Shown: positions 11,812-20,146 of the stretch, in pieces
How the letters are laid out: every line of letters starts with the position of its first letter
Numbering within the stretch: position 1 is the first letter of the stretch
DNA from: Sphingobium jiangsuense
GTDB lineage: Bacteria > Pseudomonadota > Alphaproteobacteria > Sphingomonadales > Sphingomonadaceae
NCBI RefSeq assembly: GCF_014196495.1
Contig: NZ_JACIDT010000001.1
Span: forward strand, 62,001 to 126,000
DNA: 64,000 bases
Reading direction: 5' to 3'
Program-made: the position numbers and the translations under genes
Notes under the pieces: generated by a model
Databases searched by the model: none
What the model saw: the letters and a program-made list of their open reading frames with translations, nothing else
What the model was told of the DNA's origin: nothing

Positions 11812-13698
11812 ATGAGGGAAAGCACCCAAAGCCGGATCATGTCCGCCGTCAGGACCGCGAGCCATCGCACCCTGTGCTGGGCGAACGACAACTGGAAATG
11901 GCTGACCTTCCTGATCTGGCTGGGCATCGCGGCCTATTATCTCGCGATCCGGGCCGACAATATCCACTGGTTCACGCTCGGCGATACCGACGACAATATG
12001 CGCTATGTGCAGGTGCGCGACTGGCTGGCCGGGCAGGGCTGGTTCGACCTGCGCCAGTACCGGCTCGATCCGCCGGGCGGGGCGAATATCCACTGGTCGC
12101 GCCTCGTCGACCTGCCGATCGCGGGGTTGATGCTGCTGCTCGGCCTGGTCCTGGAACAGGGACTGGCGGATCGCTGGGCCTGCGCGGCGGCGCCGCTGCT
12201 TCCCCTGCTGCCGCTGATGCTGAGCCTCGGCTTCATCACCCGGCGGCTGACCGCGCCGGACAGCGCCGCGTGGATCATCGCCGTGCTCGCCCCGCTCGGC
12301 GCGCCGATGGGCCTTGCGATGTACATGCCGCTGCGCATCGATCATCATGGCTGGCAGCTGGCGCTGACCGTCGCGATGCTGGCGGGGATCGTCGACCGCA
12401 AATGGTTGCGCGGCGGGCTGGTCGCGGGCTTTGCGAGCGCGCTTTCCATCGCCATCGGCATGGAGATGATGGTCTATCTCGCGGGCGCGGGGGCGCTGAT
12501 CGCGCTGCGCTGGGTGTTCAAGCCGGGCGCGGGCCGACGCATGGCGCCCTATGCGCTGGCGCTCGGCAGCGGCACCGGCCTGCTCTATGCCGGGTTCGCG
12601 AGCAACGCCAACCGCCTGCCCGTCTGTGACGCGCTCTCGCCGGTCTGGGTCGCGGTGCTGGGCATCGCGGCGGGCGGCATGCTGGCGCTGTCGCTGCTGC
12701 CGCTGCGCACATGGCCGGCGCGCCTCGCGGTGGGGGCGGCGGTCGGCGCGGCGGTGGGCGGCTTCGCGCTGCTCAACTGGCCGCAATGCTTCACCGGCGC
12801 CTATCAGATCTCACCCGAACTCGACCGGCTGTGGCTGTCCCATGTGCGCGAGGCCAAGCCGATCACCGCCCAGTCGCTCCCCTCGGCGATATCGATGCTG
12901 GCGCTGCCGGTCGGCGGCGCGATCGCCGCGCTCATCGGCTGCATCGCGGTGCGCCGCGACGGCGAGCGGCTCTGGGCCTGGGGCACGGTCGCGCTGATGA
13001 CGCTGTTCGCGCTGGGTCTGATGTTCTGGCAGATCCGGGCCGGTCCCGCCGCGCAGCTGCTCGCCATTCCGGCGGTCGCCTGGGCCGGCTATGCCGCGCT
13101 GCGCTGGATCGCCGGGGGGCGCTGGCCCGCCCGCATCGCCGGGCTGGCGGGGGTGGCGGCGATGCTGGCGCTGTTCAATGCCGATGCCGTGCAGGGCGGG
13201 TTCACGCGCTGGAAAACCGCGCTCGTGGGCGGCGCGCCCGTCAACGCGCAGCAGCAGGCGCAGGCCGACGCCCGCAAGGCGCGGCTGGAGCGCATCCGCC
13301 GCGCCAATGCCCGCTGCCGCACGCTGCCCGCGCTGGAGACGCTCGACCAGCTGCCGCCCGCGACCATCTTCACGCTGGTCGATCTCGGCCCGCGCCTGAT
13401 CGCGACGACGCACCACAGCGCGATCGCCGGGCCCTATCACCGCAACGGGGCGGCGATCCTCGACATCCATCATGCATTCGACGGCAGCCCGGAGGTCTTC
13501 CGCGCGATCGCCCGCCGCCATGGCGCGCGCTATCTGTTGGTCTGCCCCGATTTCCCCGAAGGCACCATCTATCGCGCGCGCAGCCCGCAGGGCTTCTACA
13601 GCCTCGCCGAAAAGGGGAAGCTGCCGGGCTGGCTGCACGAGGTGAAGCTGCGCACCACGGCCGAAATGCCCTATCGCCTCTATCGAATCGATTATTGA
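11812..13698 (+). CDS. GT-C-like polytopic membrane protein, function unproven
   Basis: 628 residues with about 11-13 hydrophobic segments between residues 30 and 460, then a soluble C-terminal part. An acidic first-loop motif GDTDDNMRYVQVRDWL resembles the DxD-containing loop of STT3/PglB and other GT-C glycosyltransferases. The C-terminal domain holds GPYHRNGAAILDIHHAF. I infer a polyprenyl-phosphate-sugar dependent glycosyltransferase or oligosaccharyltransferase relative. Homologues in sphingomonads often carry the label AcrB/AcrD family, which this topology does not support. An alternative start is ATG 11839. Confidence 0.55.
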   Translation: MRESTQSRIMSAVRTASHRTLCWANDNWKWLTFLIWLGIAAYYLAIRADNIHWFTLGDTDDNMRYVQVRDWLAGQGWFDLRQYRLDPPGGANIHWSRLVDLPIAGLMLLLGLVLEQGLADRWACAAAPLLPLLPLMLSLGFITRRLTAPDSAAWIIAVLAPLGAPMGLAMYMPLRIDHHGWQLALTVAMLAGIVDRKWLRGGLVAGFASALSIAIGMEMMVYLAGAGALIALRWVFKPGAGRRMAPYALALGSGTGLLYAGFASNANRLPVCDALSPVWVAVLGIAAGGMLALSLLPLRTWPARLAVGAAVGAAVGGFALLNWPQCFTGAYQISPELDRLWLSHVREAKPITAQSLPSAISMLALPVGGAIAALIGCIAVRRDGERLWAWGTVALMTLFALGLMFWQIRAGPAAQLLAIPAVAWAGYAALRWIAGGRWPARIAGLAGVAAMLALFNADAVQGGFTRWKTALVGGAPVNAQQQAQADARKARLERIRRANARCRTLPALETLDQLPPATIFTLVDLGPRLIATTHHSAIAGPYHRNGAAILDIHHAFDGSPEVFRAIARRHGARYLLVCPDFPEGTIYRARSPQGFYSLAEKGKLPGWLHEVKLRTTAEMPYRLYRIDY

Positions 13699-13779
13699 GG
13701 CGTCCGGAAATGCGCCCTGCGGCGCATGGCAGTGTCGAAATTTCGCTCTTCCGCAAATCTCCGAACGGACTGCGAGACC

Positions 13780-14238
13780 TCAGCGCCGCGCGGCGAAGAA
13801 ATCGAGCAGCAGCGCGGCGGCCTCCCGCTCGCCCAGCCCGCCATAGACCTCCGGCCGGTGATGGCATTGGGCCTGGGCAAAGACCCGCGCGCCATGCTCC
13901 ACGCCGCCGCCCTTGGGATCTTCCGCGCCGTAATAGAGCCGGGCGATTCGCGCATGGGCGATGGCGCCCGCGCACATCGGGCAGGGTTCCAGCGTCACGT
14001 AGAGATCGCAATCGGTCAGGCGGAAATCGCCGACATGCGCCGCCGCCGCGCGAATCGCGACTATCTCCGCATGGGCGGTGGGGTCGTTGTCGCGCCGGTT
14101 GCGATTTTCCCCCTCGCCGATGATCGTCCCGCCGCGCGTCACCACCGCGCCGATCGGCACCTCCTGCGCGGCGGCGGCGGCGCGGGCAAGCTCCAGCGCG
14201 CGGGCCATCGCGGCGGGCAAGGGGAAGACGGACGGCAT
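13780..14238 (-). CDS. tadA: tRNA-specific adenosine deaminase
   Basis: 152 residues, the CDA-fold zinc deaminase that makes inosine at the wobble base of tRNA-Arg(ACG). The zinc/proton-shuttle motif is PTAHAEIVAIR, and the zinc cysteines are in VTLEPCPMCAGAI. RIARLYYGAEDPKGGGVEHG is typical of TadA. It is convergent with the GT-C gene and divergent from rpmB. Nucleoside deaminases share the fold, but the ARIARLYYGA region and length favour TadA. Confidence 0.93.
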   Translation of the reverse strand: MPSVFPLPAAMARALELARAAAAAQEVPIGAVVTRGGTIIGEGENRNRRDNDPTAHAEIVAIRAAAAHVGDFRLTDCDLYVTLEPCPMCAGAIAHARIARLYYGAEDPKGGGVEHGARVFAQAQCHHRPEVYGGLGEREAAALLLDFFAARR

Positions 14239-14401
14239 CGCCCTTCCCTATCGCCGCCGCGCCCGCTATGGCAAGCGCGCGGGCAGGATAAAGCACGGCG
14301 CGACTTGACGAACCGGACCGATCCGGCTATCCGCGCGGCTTTCCGGAAGGCTGCCCATGCGGGGCGGCTTCATGCAGTACCGATGAACAGGATTGATTGA
14401 T

Positions 14402-14695
14402 ATGTCGCGCATTTGCGAGCTGACCGGCAAGGGTCGTCAGGTGGGACACAATGTTTCCCACGCGAACAACAAGACCAAGCGCGTCTTTCTGCCGAATTTG
14501 CAGAATGTGACGCTTCTCTCCGAAACGCTGGAACGCGGCGTGAAGCTGCGCGTGTCGACGCATGGCCTGCGCTCGGTCGAGCATAATGGCGGCCTCGACA
14601 ACTGGCTGCTCAAGACCTCGGACGACAAGCTGTCGCTGAAGGCCCGCCGCCTGAAGCGCGAGATCAGCAAGAAGCGCACTGCCGTCGCCGCCTGA
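14402..14695 (+). CDS. rpmB: 50S ribosomal protein L28
   Basis: 97 residues. [20 protein letters not shown] followed by [14 protein letters not shown] is diagnostic for L28. The start ATG 14402 is chosen by the conserved MSRxCxLTGK N-terminus. An in-frame upstream ATG at 14393 would add only MID. It is monocistronic, with a clear intrinsic terminator 28 bases after the stop. Confidence 0.98.
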   Translation: MSRICELTGKGRQVGHNVSHANNKTKRVFLPNLQNVTLLSETLERGVKLRVSTHGLRSVEHNGGLDNWLLKTSDDKLSLKARRLKREISKKRTAVAA

Positions 14696-14723
14696 TTCGC
14701 GGCCGGACATAGCGAATGAAAGG

Positions 14724-14750
14724 GCGGCTCCTCCGGGGCCGCTTTTTTTT
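14724..14750 (+). terminator. Intrinsic terminator of rpmB
   Basis: An eight-base-pair stem GCGGCTCC / GGGGCCGC (one G-U pair) with a three-base loop, followed immediately by eight T residues. Confidence 0.9.
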
Positions 14751-14888
14751 GCGTGTGCCATTCCTCCCCGGCACGGGAGGGGGACCACCCGCAGGGTGGT
14801 GGAGGGGCACCATCCGTCAAGCGCAATGCCCTCCGATCATGCCTCACGTCCAGCGGACTGTGCCCCTCTCCCAAAGGGGGAGGAATGC

Positions 14889-15890
14889 CTAAAATTCCTC
14901 CGGCAACGCGAATTTCAGCAGCAGCGTGCGCTGGAAGAACAGATGATTGTCGTCGGAGACGATCCACAGGATGCGCTGTCCGTCCGGCCCGCGTTCCAGC
15001 GTCAGCCCCTCGAAATTGTCCGCGAGCACCGGCGGCGCGAGGCGGGCGACCTGCTTGCCCGGCAGGGTGACGCCCGGCGCCATATGGCCGATGTCGACCA
15101 GCGTCAGGATCGCGGTGAAGCCTTCGTAGATGGTCGCGCGCCGGTTCAGCACCAGCAGCTTGTCCTCGCCGATCTGGACGGCGTCGGTGGGGTCGTAGCC
15201 GCTCGGCGGTATGTAGCGCATCAGGATCGGCGGGATCGCGTCCGCCGCCGCCGGGTCGCCCGCGAACAGCAGCACGTCGCGCCCCTCGCCATAGCCATGG
15301 GCGCCTTCCGCGATGACCAGGAACCGCCCGTCGGACAGGCGCGCCAGCGATTCGATGCTGGAGGTTTCCGTCCACCCCTTCATTTCCGGCCAGGTCCGGC
15401 ATTCCTCCACCCGCGACAGGTCGGGCGGATAGCGGCAGATCATCTGCGTCATCTCGAACCCCGCCCAGATCGCCCCGGTGCGCGGATCGACCGCCATCGA
15501 TTCGCTGTCGGTGGAATTGGGCAGCCATCCCCCCGTGCGCTTGCGGATGATCGGCAGCCATTTCACCTCGCCCATGCCCGGCACGCCCGGCTGCGGGAAG
15601 GTGAACATCGTCGCGGTGTCGTTGAGCGCGCGGATGCGCCCGTCGGGCAGGATATGAAGCGAGGACAGCCCGCCAAAGGACCGGTCCGGTCCCGTCAGCT
15701 CCCACGCACCGAGGAAATGCAGATCGCCCAGCCGGGTCCGCTCGGGCCGCCCGCTGTCCAGCACCAGCGGCTTTGCCGCGATGCGCATCAGCCCGTTTTC
15801 GGCCCTCGGCGGCTTTTTGACCTCCTCCAGAACATAGCGGCCGGTCATCGCCGTCAGGAACAGGAACAGAAGAACGAGCAGGATACGCAT
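14889..15890 (-). CDS. Esterase-like activity of phytase family protein, membrane-anchored or exported
   Basis: 333 residues. An N-terminal hydrophobic stretch MRILLVLLFLFLTAMTG acts as signal or anchor. The remainder resembles the beta-propeller phytase-like domain family, with SFGGLSSLHILPDGRIRALN, STDSESMAVDPRTGAIWAGF, ETSSIESLARLSDGRFLVIA and a C-terminal DDNHLFFQRTLLLKFAL. Members are predicted periplasmic phosphodiesterases or phytase-like hydrolases with few characterised examples. It stands alone and is convergent with rpmB. Confidence 0.75.
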   Translation of the reverse strand: MRILLVLLFLFLTAMTGRYVLEEVKKPPRAENGLMRIAAKPLVLDSGRPERTRLGDLHFLGAWELTGPDRSFGGLSSLHILPDGRIRALNDTATMFTFPQPGVPGMGEVKWLPIIRKRTGGWLPNSTDSESMAVDPRTGAIWAGFEMTQMICRYPPDLSRVEECRTWPEMKGWTETSSIESLARLSDGRFLVIAEGAHGYGEGRDVLLFAGDPAAADAIPPILMRYIPPSGYDPTDAVQIGEDKLLVLNRRATIYEGFTAILTLVDIGHMAPGVTLPGKQVARLAPPVLADNFEGLTLERGPDGQRILWIVSDDNHLFFQRTLLLKFALPEEF

Positions 15891-16119
15891 TACCGCAGCG
15901 TCCTATAGCCATTTGCAGCGAAAGGAAACCTGCGCGCAGGGTATGGCGGCAGCGACGGGCCGCCGCATCCGCGCGGCCGGTCGCGCAAAGCTGAACCGCC
16001 GCTGACAGCGCCATTCAGGGAAGGCTCAATGCCGATGGGGCATATCCGAATCATGACGGGACCGGTGATTCGCCCTACGGCCTTCACCCCGCCCGCAAAG
16101 GATTTGAAAGGAAGTCGAT

Positions 16120-16542
16120 ATGAGCAAGACATTAATCCGCAAGCTCGGCGCGGCGATGGGGATCGGCCTCATGTCGATCGGCGCCCTTACCGCCACCCCC
16201 GCCGCCGCGCGCGAACATTACCGCCCCGGCGACCATTATCGCGGCCAGGATTATCGCGGTTACAACTATCGCGGCTATAATAACGGCCGGGATCGCTATC
16301 GCGGAACCTATTATCGCGATGCGCGCTCCTATCGCGGCGGCGACTATTATCGCGGCTATCGCGGGGATCGCTATCGCTGCCGCGACGACGGCACCGGCGG
16401 CGCGATCATCGGCGCGGTCGCGGGCGGCCTGCTCGGCAACAGCGTGGCGCGCCCCGGCGACCGGACCACGGGCTCCGTCATCGGCGCAGCCGTGGGCGCG
16501 CTGGCCGGCCACGCCATCGACCGGAACGACGGCCGCTGCTGA
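16120..16542 (+). CDS. Exported glycine-zipper protein with Tyr-Arg-Gly repeats
   Basis: 140 residues. A signal peptide ends near TATPAAARE. Residues 34-88 are a low-complexity run of YRG/YYRG units (for example RGQDYRGYNYRGYNNGRD). The C-terminal half is a glycine-zipper 2TM domain (GGAIIGAVAGGLLGNSVA, then GSVIGAAVGALAGHAIDR) found in outer-membrane and envelope proteins. A good ribosome site AAAGGAAG precedes ATG 16120. It is probably an envelope structural or stress protein, exact role unknown. A strong terminator follows at 16575. Confidence 0.8.
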   Translation: MSKTLIRKLGAAMGIGLMSIGALTATPAAAREHYRPGDHYRGQDYRGYNYRGYNNGRDRYRGTYYRDARSYRGGDYYRGYRGDRYRCRDDGTGGAIIGAVAGGLLGNSVARPGDRTTGSVIGAAVGALAGHAIDRNDGRC

Positions 16543-16574
16543 CGAACGGATGATTTCCCTCCCCTGAACCTTGG

Positions 16575-16609
16575 CCTCCGGTCCCACGCGGACCGGGGGC
16601 TTTCTTTTT
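16575..16609 (+). terminator. Intrinsic terminator after the glycine-zipper gene
   Basis: Ten-base-pair stem CCTCCGGTCC / GGACCGGGGG (one T-G wobble) around CACGC, followed by CTTTCTTTTT. Confidence 0.88.
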
Positions 16610-16666
16610 GGCGGCGAAGGGGTTCTGACCGGACGTCTGTTTTGCTCCAGTAAGGACATAAGAAAT

Positions 16667-16765
16667 CCGTTCGGGCTGAGCTTGTCGAAGCCCTGTCCTT
16701 CTGGCCAAGAAAAGCAGCCGTTGGCTTCCGCCCGCCCTTCGGGTCGACAGGCTCAGGGCAAGCGG
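16667..16765 (-). repeat. Sphingomonad intergenic repeat R1, copy 3 (inverted, diverged)
   Basis: Reverse-oriented relative of 2977-3081 and 11155-11260. It starts CCGTTCGGGCTGAGCTTGTC and keeps the AAAGCAGCCGTTGG core and the GGGTCGACAGGCTCAGGGC end. A few bases are lost compared with the other copies. Confidence 0.8.
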
Positions 16766-16802
16766 CTGTGGGGGAGAAATCCGCTTTCCATCCGCTCCTA
16801 CC

Positions 16803-16882
16803 CCGTCATGCCAGCGCAGGCTGGCATCTCAGGAGGCAACGCGCGACATGACCTGCGACCCCAGCCTGCGCCGGGGTGACGT
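16803..16882. repeat. Intergenic repeat R2, copy 3
   Basis: GTCATGCCAGCGCAGGCTGG at the left and CCCAGCCTGCGCCGGGGTG at the right form mirrored arms related to 3096-3176 and 8848-8930. It is non-coding. Confidence 0.6.
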
Positions 16883-16965
16883 TAGGGAAAGCCCCCTCTG
16901 CGTCTCCGCATCTCCGCGCGAACCATCGGCGCTCAGAATCACATCCCCACCATCACACGCCCGCT

Positions 16966-17934
16966 TCAGAGCCGCGCCGCCCCTGCCGCCGCCGCGCCGA
17001 ACAGGCCGGGTTCGGGGTGGTCGGCGTGATAGACCGGCAGCGTTTCCATGATGCGGCGATGGCGGCCCTTGGCCAGGAACCGCTCGTAAAAACCCTGGAA
17101 TTCCGGCGCTTCTTTCATCCGCCCGGTCAGCCCGCCGGCCAGCACCACCGCGCCCGCGCCATGCGCCAGCGCCAGGTCGCCGGTGACCGCGCCATAGCTC
17201 ATGCACAGGCGCGAGAGCGCCTCGCGCACCAGCGGCTGCCGCCCGTCGAGCGCCGCCTGCCACAGCACCGCATCCTCCGGCGTGGTTTCGCCGCTTGCCG
17301 CCAGTTCCGCCAGCGCGGTGTGGATATAACCCAGCCCGCGCCCGGAAACGACCCGTTCGACCGACACCCGGCCGAACCGCTTGCGCAGTTGCGACAGCAG
17401 CAGGTCGTCCTCCTCATCGACCGGCGCGAAGCTCATATGCCCGCCCTCGGTCGGCAGGATGCGGGTGTCCCCCTCCACCCGCGACGCCAGCCCCACGCCC
17501 AGCCCGGTGCCCGGCCCGACGATGCTGGTCGCGCCCGAAAGGGGAAGCCCGCTGTCCGGCCCGAACAAATGGGTCAAATGATCGCGGGGCAGCGCCATGA
17601 TGCCATGCGCCATCGCCTCGAAATCGTTGACGAGGATCAACTGGTCCAGCGCCAGATCGCGTTTCAGGCCGACGGGATCGACGATCCACGGGCTGTTGGT
17701 CAGCTTGATCGGCGGGGTGGTCACCGGCGCGGCGAGAGCGACCACGGCCTCATCGGGCAAGGCGTCCGCTTCATCCTGCGCGAAATGGCGCCACGCATCG
17801 GCGAGGGTCGGGTGATCCTCCACCTTGTATTTCCGGATGGCGCCCAGTTGCGGCGCGCCGCCCTTGCTGATGCGGGCGCGGCAGAAGCGGGCATTGGTCC
17901 CGCCGATATCGACGGCGATGATTTCATGGCTCAT
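16966..17934 (-). CDS. glk: Glucokinase
   Basis: 322 residues, ATP-dependent phosphorylation of glucose feeding the Entner-Doudoroff pathway usual in sphingomonads. The phosphate-1 motif is IIAVDIGGTNARF at the N-terminus. LTNSPWIVD, LVNDFEAMAHG (with the catalytic Asp), SIVGPGTGLGVGLA and TEGGHMSFAP follow, and VVLAGGLTGRM gives the adenosine motif. This is the bacterial Glk family rather than ROK, judged from the LVNDFEA and EGGH motifs. It is transcribed towards the repeats, with its start close to tRNA-Leu on the other side. Confidence 0.95.
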   Translation of the reverse strand: MSHEIIAVDIGGTNARFCRARISKGGAPQLGAIRKYKVEDHPTLADAWRHFAQDEADALPDEAVVALAAPVTTPPIKLTNSPWIVDPVGLKRDLALDQLILVNDFEAMAHGIMALPRDHLTHLFGPDSGLPLSGATSIVGPGTGLGVGLASRVEGDTRILPTEGGHMSFAPVDEEDDLLLSQLRKRFGRVSVERVVSGRGLGYIHTALAELAASGETTPEDAVLWQAALDGRQPLVREALSRLCMSYGAVTGDLALAHGAGAVVLAGGLTGRMKEAPEFQGFYERFLAKGRHRRIMETLPVYHADHPEPGLFGAAAAGAARL

Positions 17935-18091
17935 ACCAAGGTTATACCCGCAACGGCCGCCAATGCCATAGCGCCGCCCGGAAATTTGATAACCTTGTCA
18001 TACATGGCAGCGCGCGCGGTGCCGCATCTGATGGTTGCGTTGCCCCTTCCGCTCGGCTACAGGCAGCCTTCCGCGCCGAGGGCGCGGGCCT

Positions 18092-18176
18092 GCCCCTGTG
18101 GTGAAATTGGTAGACGCGCTCGACTCAAAATCGAGTTCCTTCGGGAGTGCTGGTTCGAGTCCGGCCAGGGGCACCA
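18092..18176 (+). tRNA. tRNA-Leu (anticodon CAA), CCA encoded
   Basis: The acceptor stem GCCCCTG pairs with CAGGGGC, followed by A and a genomically encoded CCA. The D arm contains GGTGAAATTGGTAGACGC. The anticodon stem CTCGA/TCGAG encloses CTCAAAA, giving CAA. A long variable arm (TTCCTTCGGGAGT) and the T arm GGTTCGAGTCC make it a class II leucine tRNA. It is the last core feature before the accessory region. Confidence 0.97.
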
Positions 18177-18540
18177 TATTTTCCTGTTAAATCAGCGACT
18201 TACTCCCGACCGGCCACCCCGGAACCGGCGCGGTTCCGCGCGCTTTCAGCGGCAGGTCATGACGCGCGTAGCGGCGAGACAGTTTCGCGTGGGACAGGGG
18301 CGCCATTCTCCGGCCTCGTCTTCATGGGCCTGAGTTTCCGACTGCACCTCGTGGGAGGGATCAGGCGAAGCCGAGCAGCTCTTTCCGGCTGGTCCAGTCG
18401 AGCGGGAAATCCGCGTCGGGCAGCATCCTGGGCGTGAGAGCGATGGATGAGGTCCCTCGACGAGAGCGGTCGCGATGTCGGGCGCGAGTCAGGAGAGCCT
18501 TCGGAAATATAAAATGGCTCTCATCCGATTATAATATGTC
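18177..18540. other. 364-base gap between tRNA-Leu and the catabolic region
   Basis: No intact gene. On the reverse strand 18363-18450 reads as a possible C-terminal tail, MLPDADFPLDWTSRKELLGF then A and stop. It has coding-like codon use but no start or family match that I recognise, so it may be a decayed gene remnant at an island edge. The last 40 bases are AT-rich with a short direct repeat around TATAATAT. No second copy of the tRNA 3' end was noticed elsewhere in the window. Confidence 0.4.
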
Positions 18541-19494
18541 CTATAATATCCGGATCTGGGAAAACAGGTTTCCAATGCCCTGAATATGCACGGTGACCTT
18601 ATCGCCGTCCCGAAGGAAATTGCCCGTTTCCGAGGCGACGCCCGAGGGGGTTCCGGTCAGGATCAGATCGCCCGGCTGGAGAGTCACCAGGGTAGAAAGA
18701 TATGCGATAATCTCGGCCACCGAATAGATCATGTCACTGGTCGAGGAATCCTGCCGGAGTTCCTCATTCACCCATGTCTTCAGCCGCAGATCCTGAGGGT
18801 CCTTCACAAAGCGGGCAGGCAATAGATCCGATCCTATCGGACAACTGCCGTCGAACACCTTGTGTCCGACCCAATCGCAGCGGAATGGCGAGACGGGCGG
18901 CACCCCCGGACGGATAAAACGGTCGCGCGCCGAAAGATCATTGGCCACGAAATATCCGGCCACATGGTCCAGCGCATCATCCTTGCCGACATTGGCCGCC
19001 GCCCGGCCGATTACGGCGCCAAGCTCGCCTTCATAGTCGAGGCTCCGGCTCGCAACGGAAATGACTTCTCCCGATCCAGCCAGCGATTGAAGGGGCTTGA
19101 TGAAGATATAAGGCGGGAGACCGAGTTCGGTGGTCGATTTGCCCATGTCCACATTCCTGATGGCGGCCATGCGGTCAATATGCTGCTGATAGTTCGCACC
19201 GACGCAGAATATCGCGCCGGGTCGCAGCATCTTTTCCTCTTTCACCGTATCGCGCTGTCCGACGAGAGCCGGATCCTGCGGATCAATTGCGCCATCACCG
19301 TTCGCGGCAAGCCTCTCAACGGCATCCGACAGGCGCCGATCGGCATCATCCCATGAGGCGAGCAATTGTTCGATCGTGGAAAGGGCGGAATCACCCAGCA
19401 ACCGGGCAACATCGAACACATGATCCTTGACGATAAGACCCGCGCGCGGTTCGGAATTGTCCTTGCTGTAGGACATAAGCGTGTAAGCCGACAT
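18541..19494 (-). CDS. Fumarylacetoacetate hydrolase family protein, likely maleylpyruvate/fumarylpyruvate hydrolase
   Basis: 317 residues. The FAH fold is shown by LRPGAIFCVGANYQQHIDRM, the metal-binding EGELGAVIG, VAGYFVANDLSARD, and the C-terminal LQPGDLILTGTPSGVASETG. It is the last gene of an operon led by a gentisate dioxygenase, so I infer it hydrolyses the ring-cleavage product to pyruvate plus maleate or fumarate. No maleylpyruvate isomerase is nearby. ATG 19494 is preferred over upstream frames because GAAGGG precedes it and homology begins there. An N-terminal extension overlapping the previous gene is unlikely. Confidence 0.82.
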   Translation of the reverse strand: MSAYTLMSYSKDNSEPRAGLIVKDHVFDVARLLGDSALSTIEQLLASWDDADRRLSDAVERLAANGDGAIDPQDPALVGQRDTVKEEKMLRPGAIFCVGANYQQHIDRMAAIRNVDMGKSTTELGLPPYIFIKPLQSLAGSGEVISVASRSLDYEGELGAVIGRAAANVGKDDALDHVAGYFVANDLSARDRFIRPGVPPVSPFRCDWVGHKVFDGSCPIGSDLLPARFVKDPQDLRLKTWVNEELRQDSSTSDMIYSVAEIIAYLSTLVTLQPGDLILTGTPSGVASETGNFLRDGDKVTVHIQGIGNLFSQIRIL

Positions 19495-19507
19495 TGGGCG
19501 ATACCCT

Positions 19508-20113
19508 TCAAACAATCTGACAGACTTCGTCGAAGCCGGGGCGGGGATTGCGCTCGAACAATCGGTAGGACGGGTCCCCCCTTCCGAGCGCACAGACCAG
19601 GTTCGTCCTGCATCGCCCGTCGGGAAAGAACGCCGCGTCGACGCGATCCTTGTACACGCCCGACATCGGCCCGCAGTCGATGCCCAGCAGGCGCGCCGTC
19701 AGGATGAAATAGCCCGCCTGCATGGAGCTGTTGCGGAAGGCGGTCTCTTCACGGGCCGCATCGTCCGCCTCCAGCCAGGCCCGCGATTTGGGATCGTGCG
19801 GGAACAGCCGATCCATCTTTTCATGGAAGCGCGTGTCATAGGCCAGCACGGCCGCGACCGGAGCCGAGCGGACCTTGTCGCCATTGCTGCCGACCATCAT
19901 CCCGGCAAGCTGCTCCTTCTTCTCCGGCGAGCGGAGGAACAGGATCCGCAGCGGATTGCCGTTCATGCTGGTCGGGCCCCAGCGCATCAGGTCATAGATA
20001 TGGCGGAGCATATCGTCGGACACGTCCTCGGCCTGCCAGCCATTATAGGACCGCGCCTTGAGAAACATCCGGTCGACCGCTTCATCGAGGTCGCTTCCCC
20101 ATGGTGTCGTCAT
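19508..20113 (-). CDS. Nitroreductase-family oxidoreductase of the RutE type
   Basis: 201 residues, FMN-dependent. It closely follows E. coli RutE (malonic semialdehyde reductase): NGWQAEDVSDDMLRHIYDLM, then RWGPTSMNGNPLRILFLRS, ETAFRNSSMQAGYFIL and GIDCGPMSGVY all have direct counterparts. RutE itself works in pyrimidine breakdown, but no other rut gene is here. In this operon, between gentisate dioxygenase and an FAH hydrolase, it more likely reduces an aldehyde, quinone or nitro intermediate. It ends 13 bases before the FAH start, so co-transcription is near certain. Confidence 0.82.
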   Translation of the reverse strand: MTTPWGSDLDEAVDRMFLKARSYNGWQAEDVSDDMLRHIYDLMRWGPTSMNGNPLRILFLRSPEKKEQLAGMMVGSNGDKVRSAPVAAVLAYDTRFHEKMDRLFPHDPKSRAWLEADDAAREETAFRNSSMQAGYFILTARLLGIDCGPMSGVYKDRVDAAFFPDGRCRTNLVCALGRGDPSYRLFERNPRPGFDEVCQIV

Positions 20114-20146
20114 TATTCTTCCTCTGGGTTCGGTTCAGGAGGTCGT

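Larger units (their letters stand above)
16543..16965. other. 423-base non-coding stretch made of a terminator and repeats
   Basis: From left to right it holds the terminator of the glycine-zipper gene (16575-16609), an inverted R1 copy (16667-16765), an R2-like mirrored element (16803-16882), and about 80 bases before the glk stop with no recognisable feature. No reading frame looks coding. Confidence 0.7.

Noticed and set aside
18363..18450. Possible C-terminal fragment on the minus strand next to tRNA-Leu
   Set aside because: No start codon, no identified family and too short to call a pseudogene with confidence. It is mentioned only as a trace.
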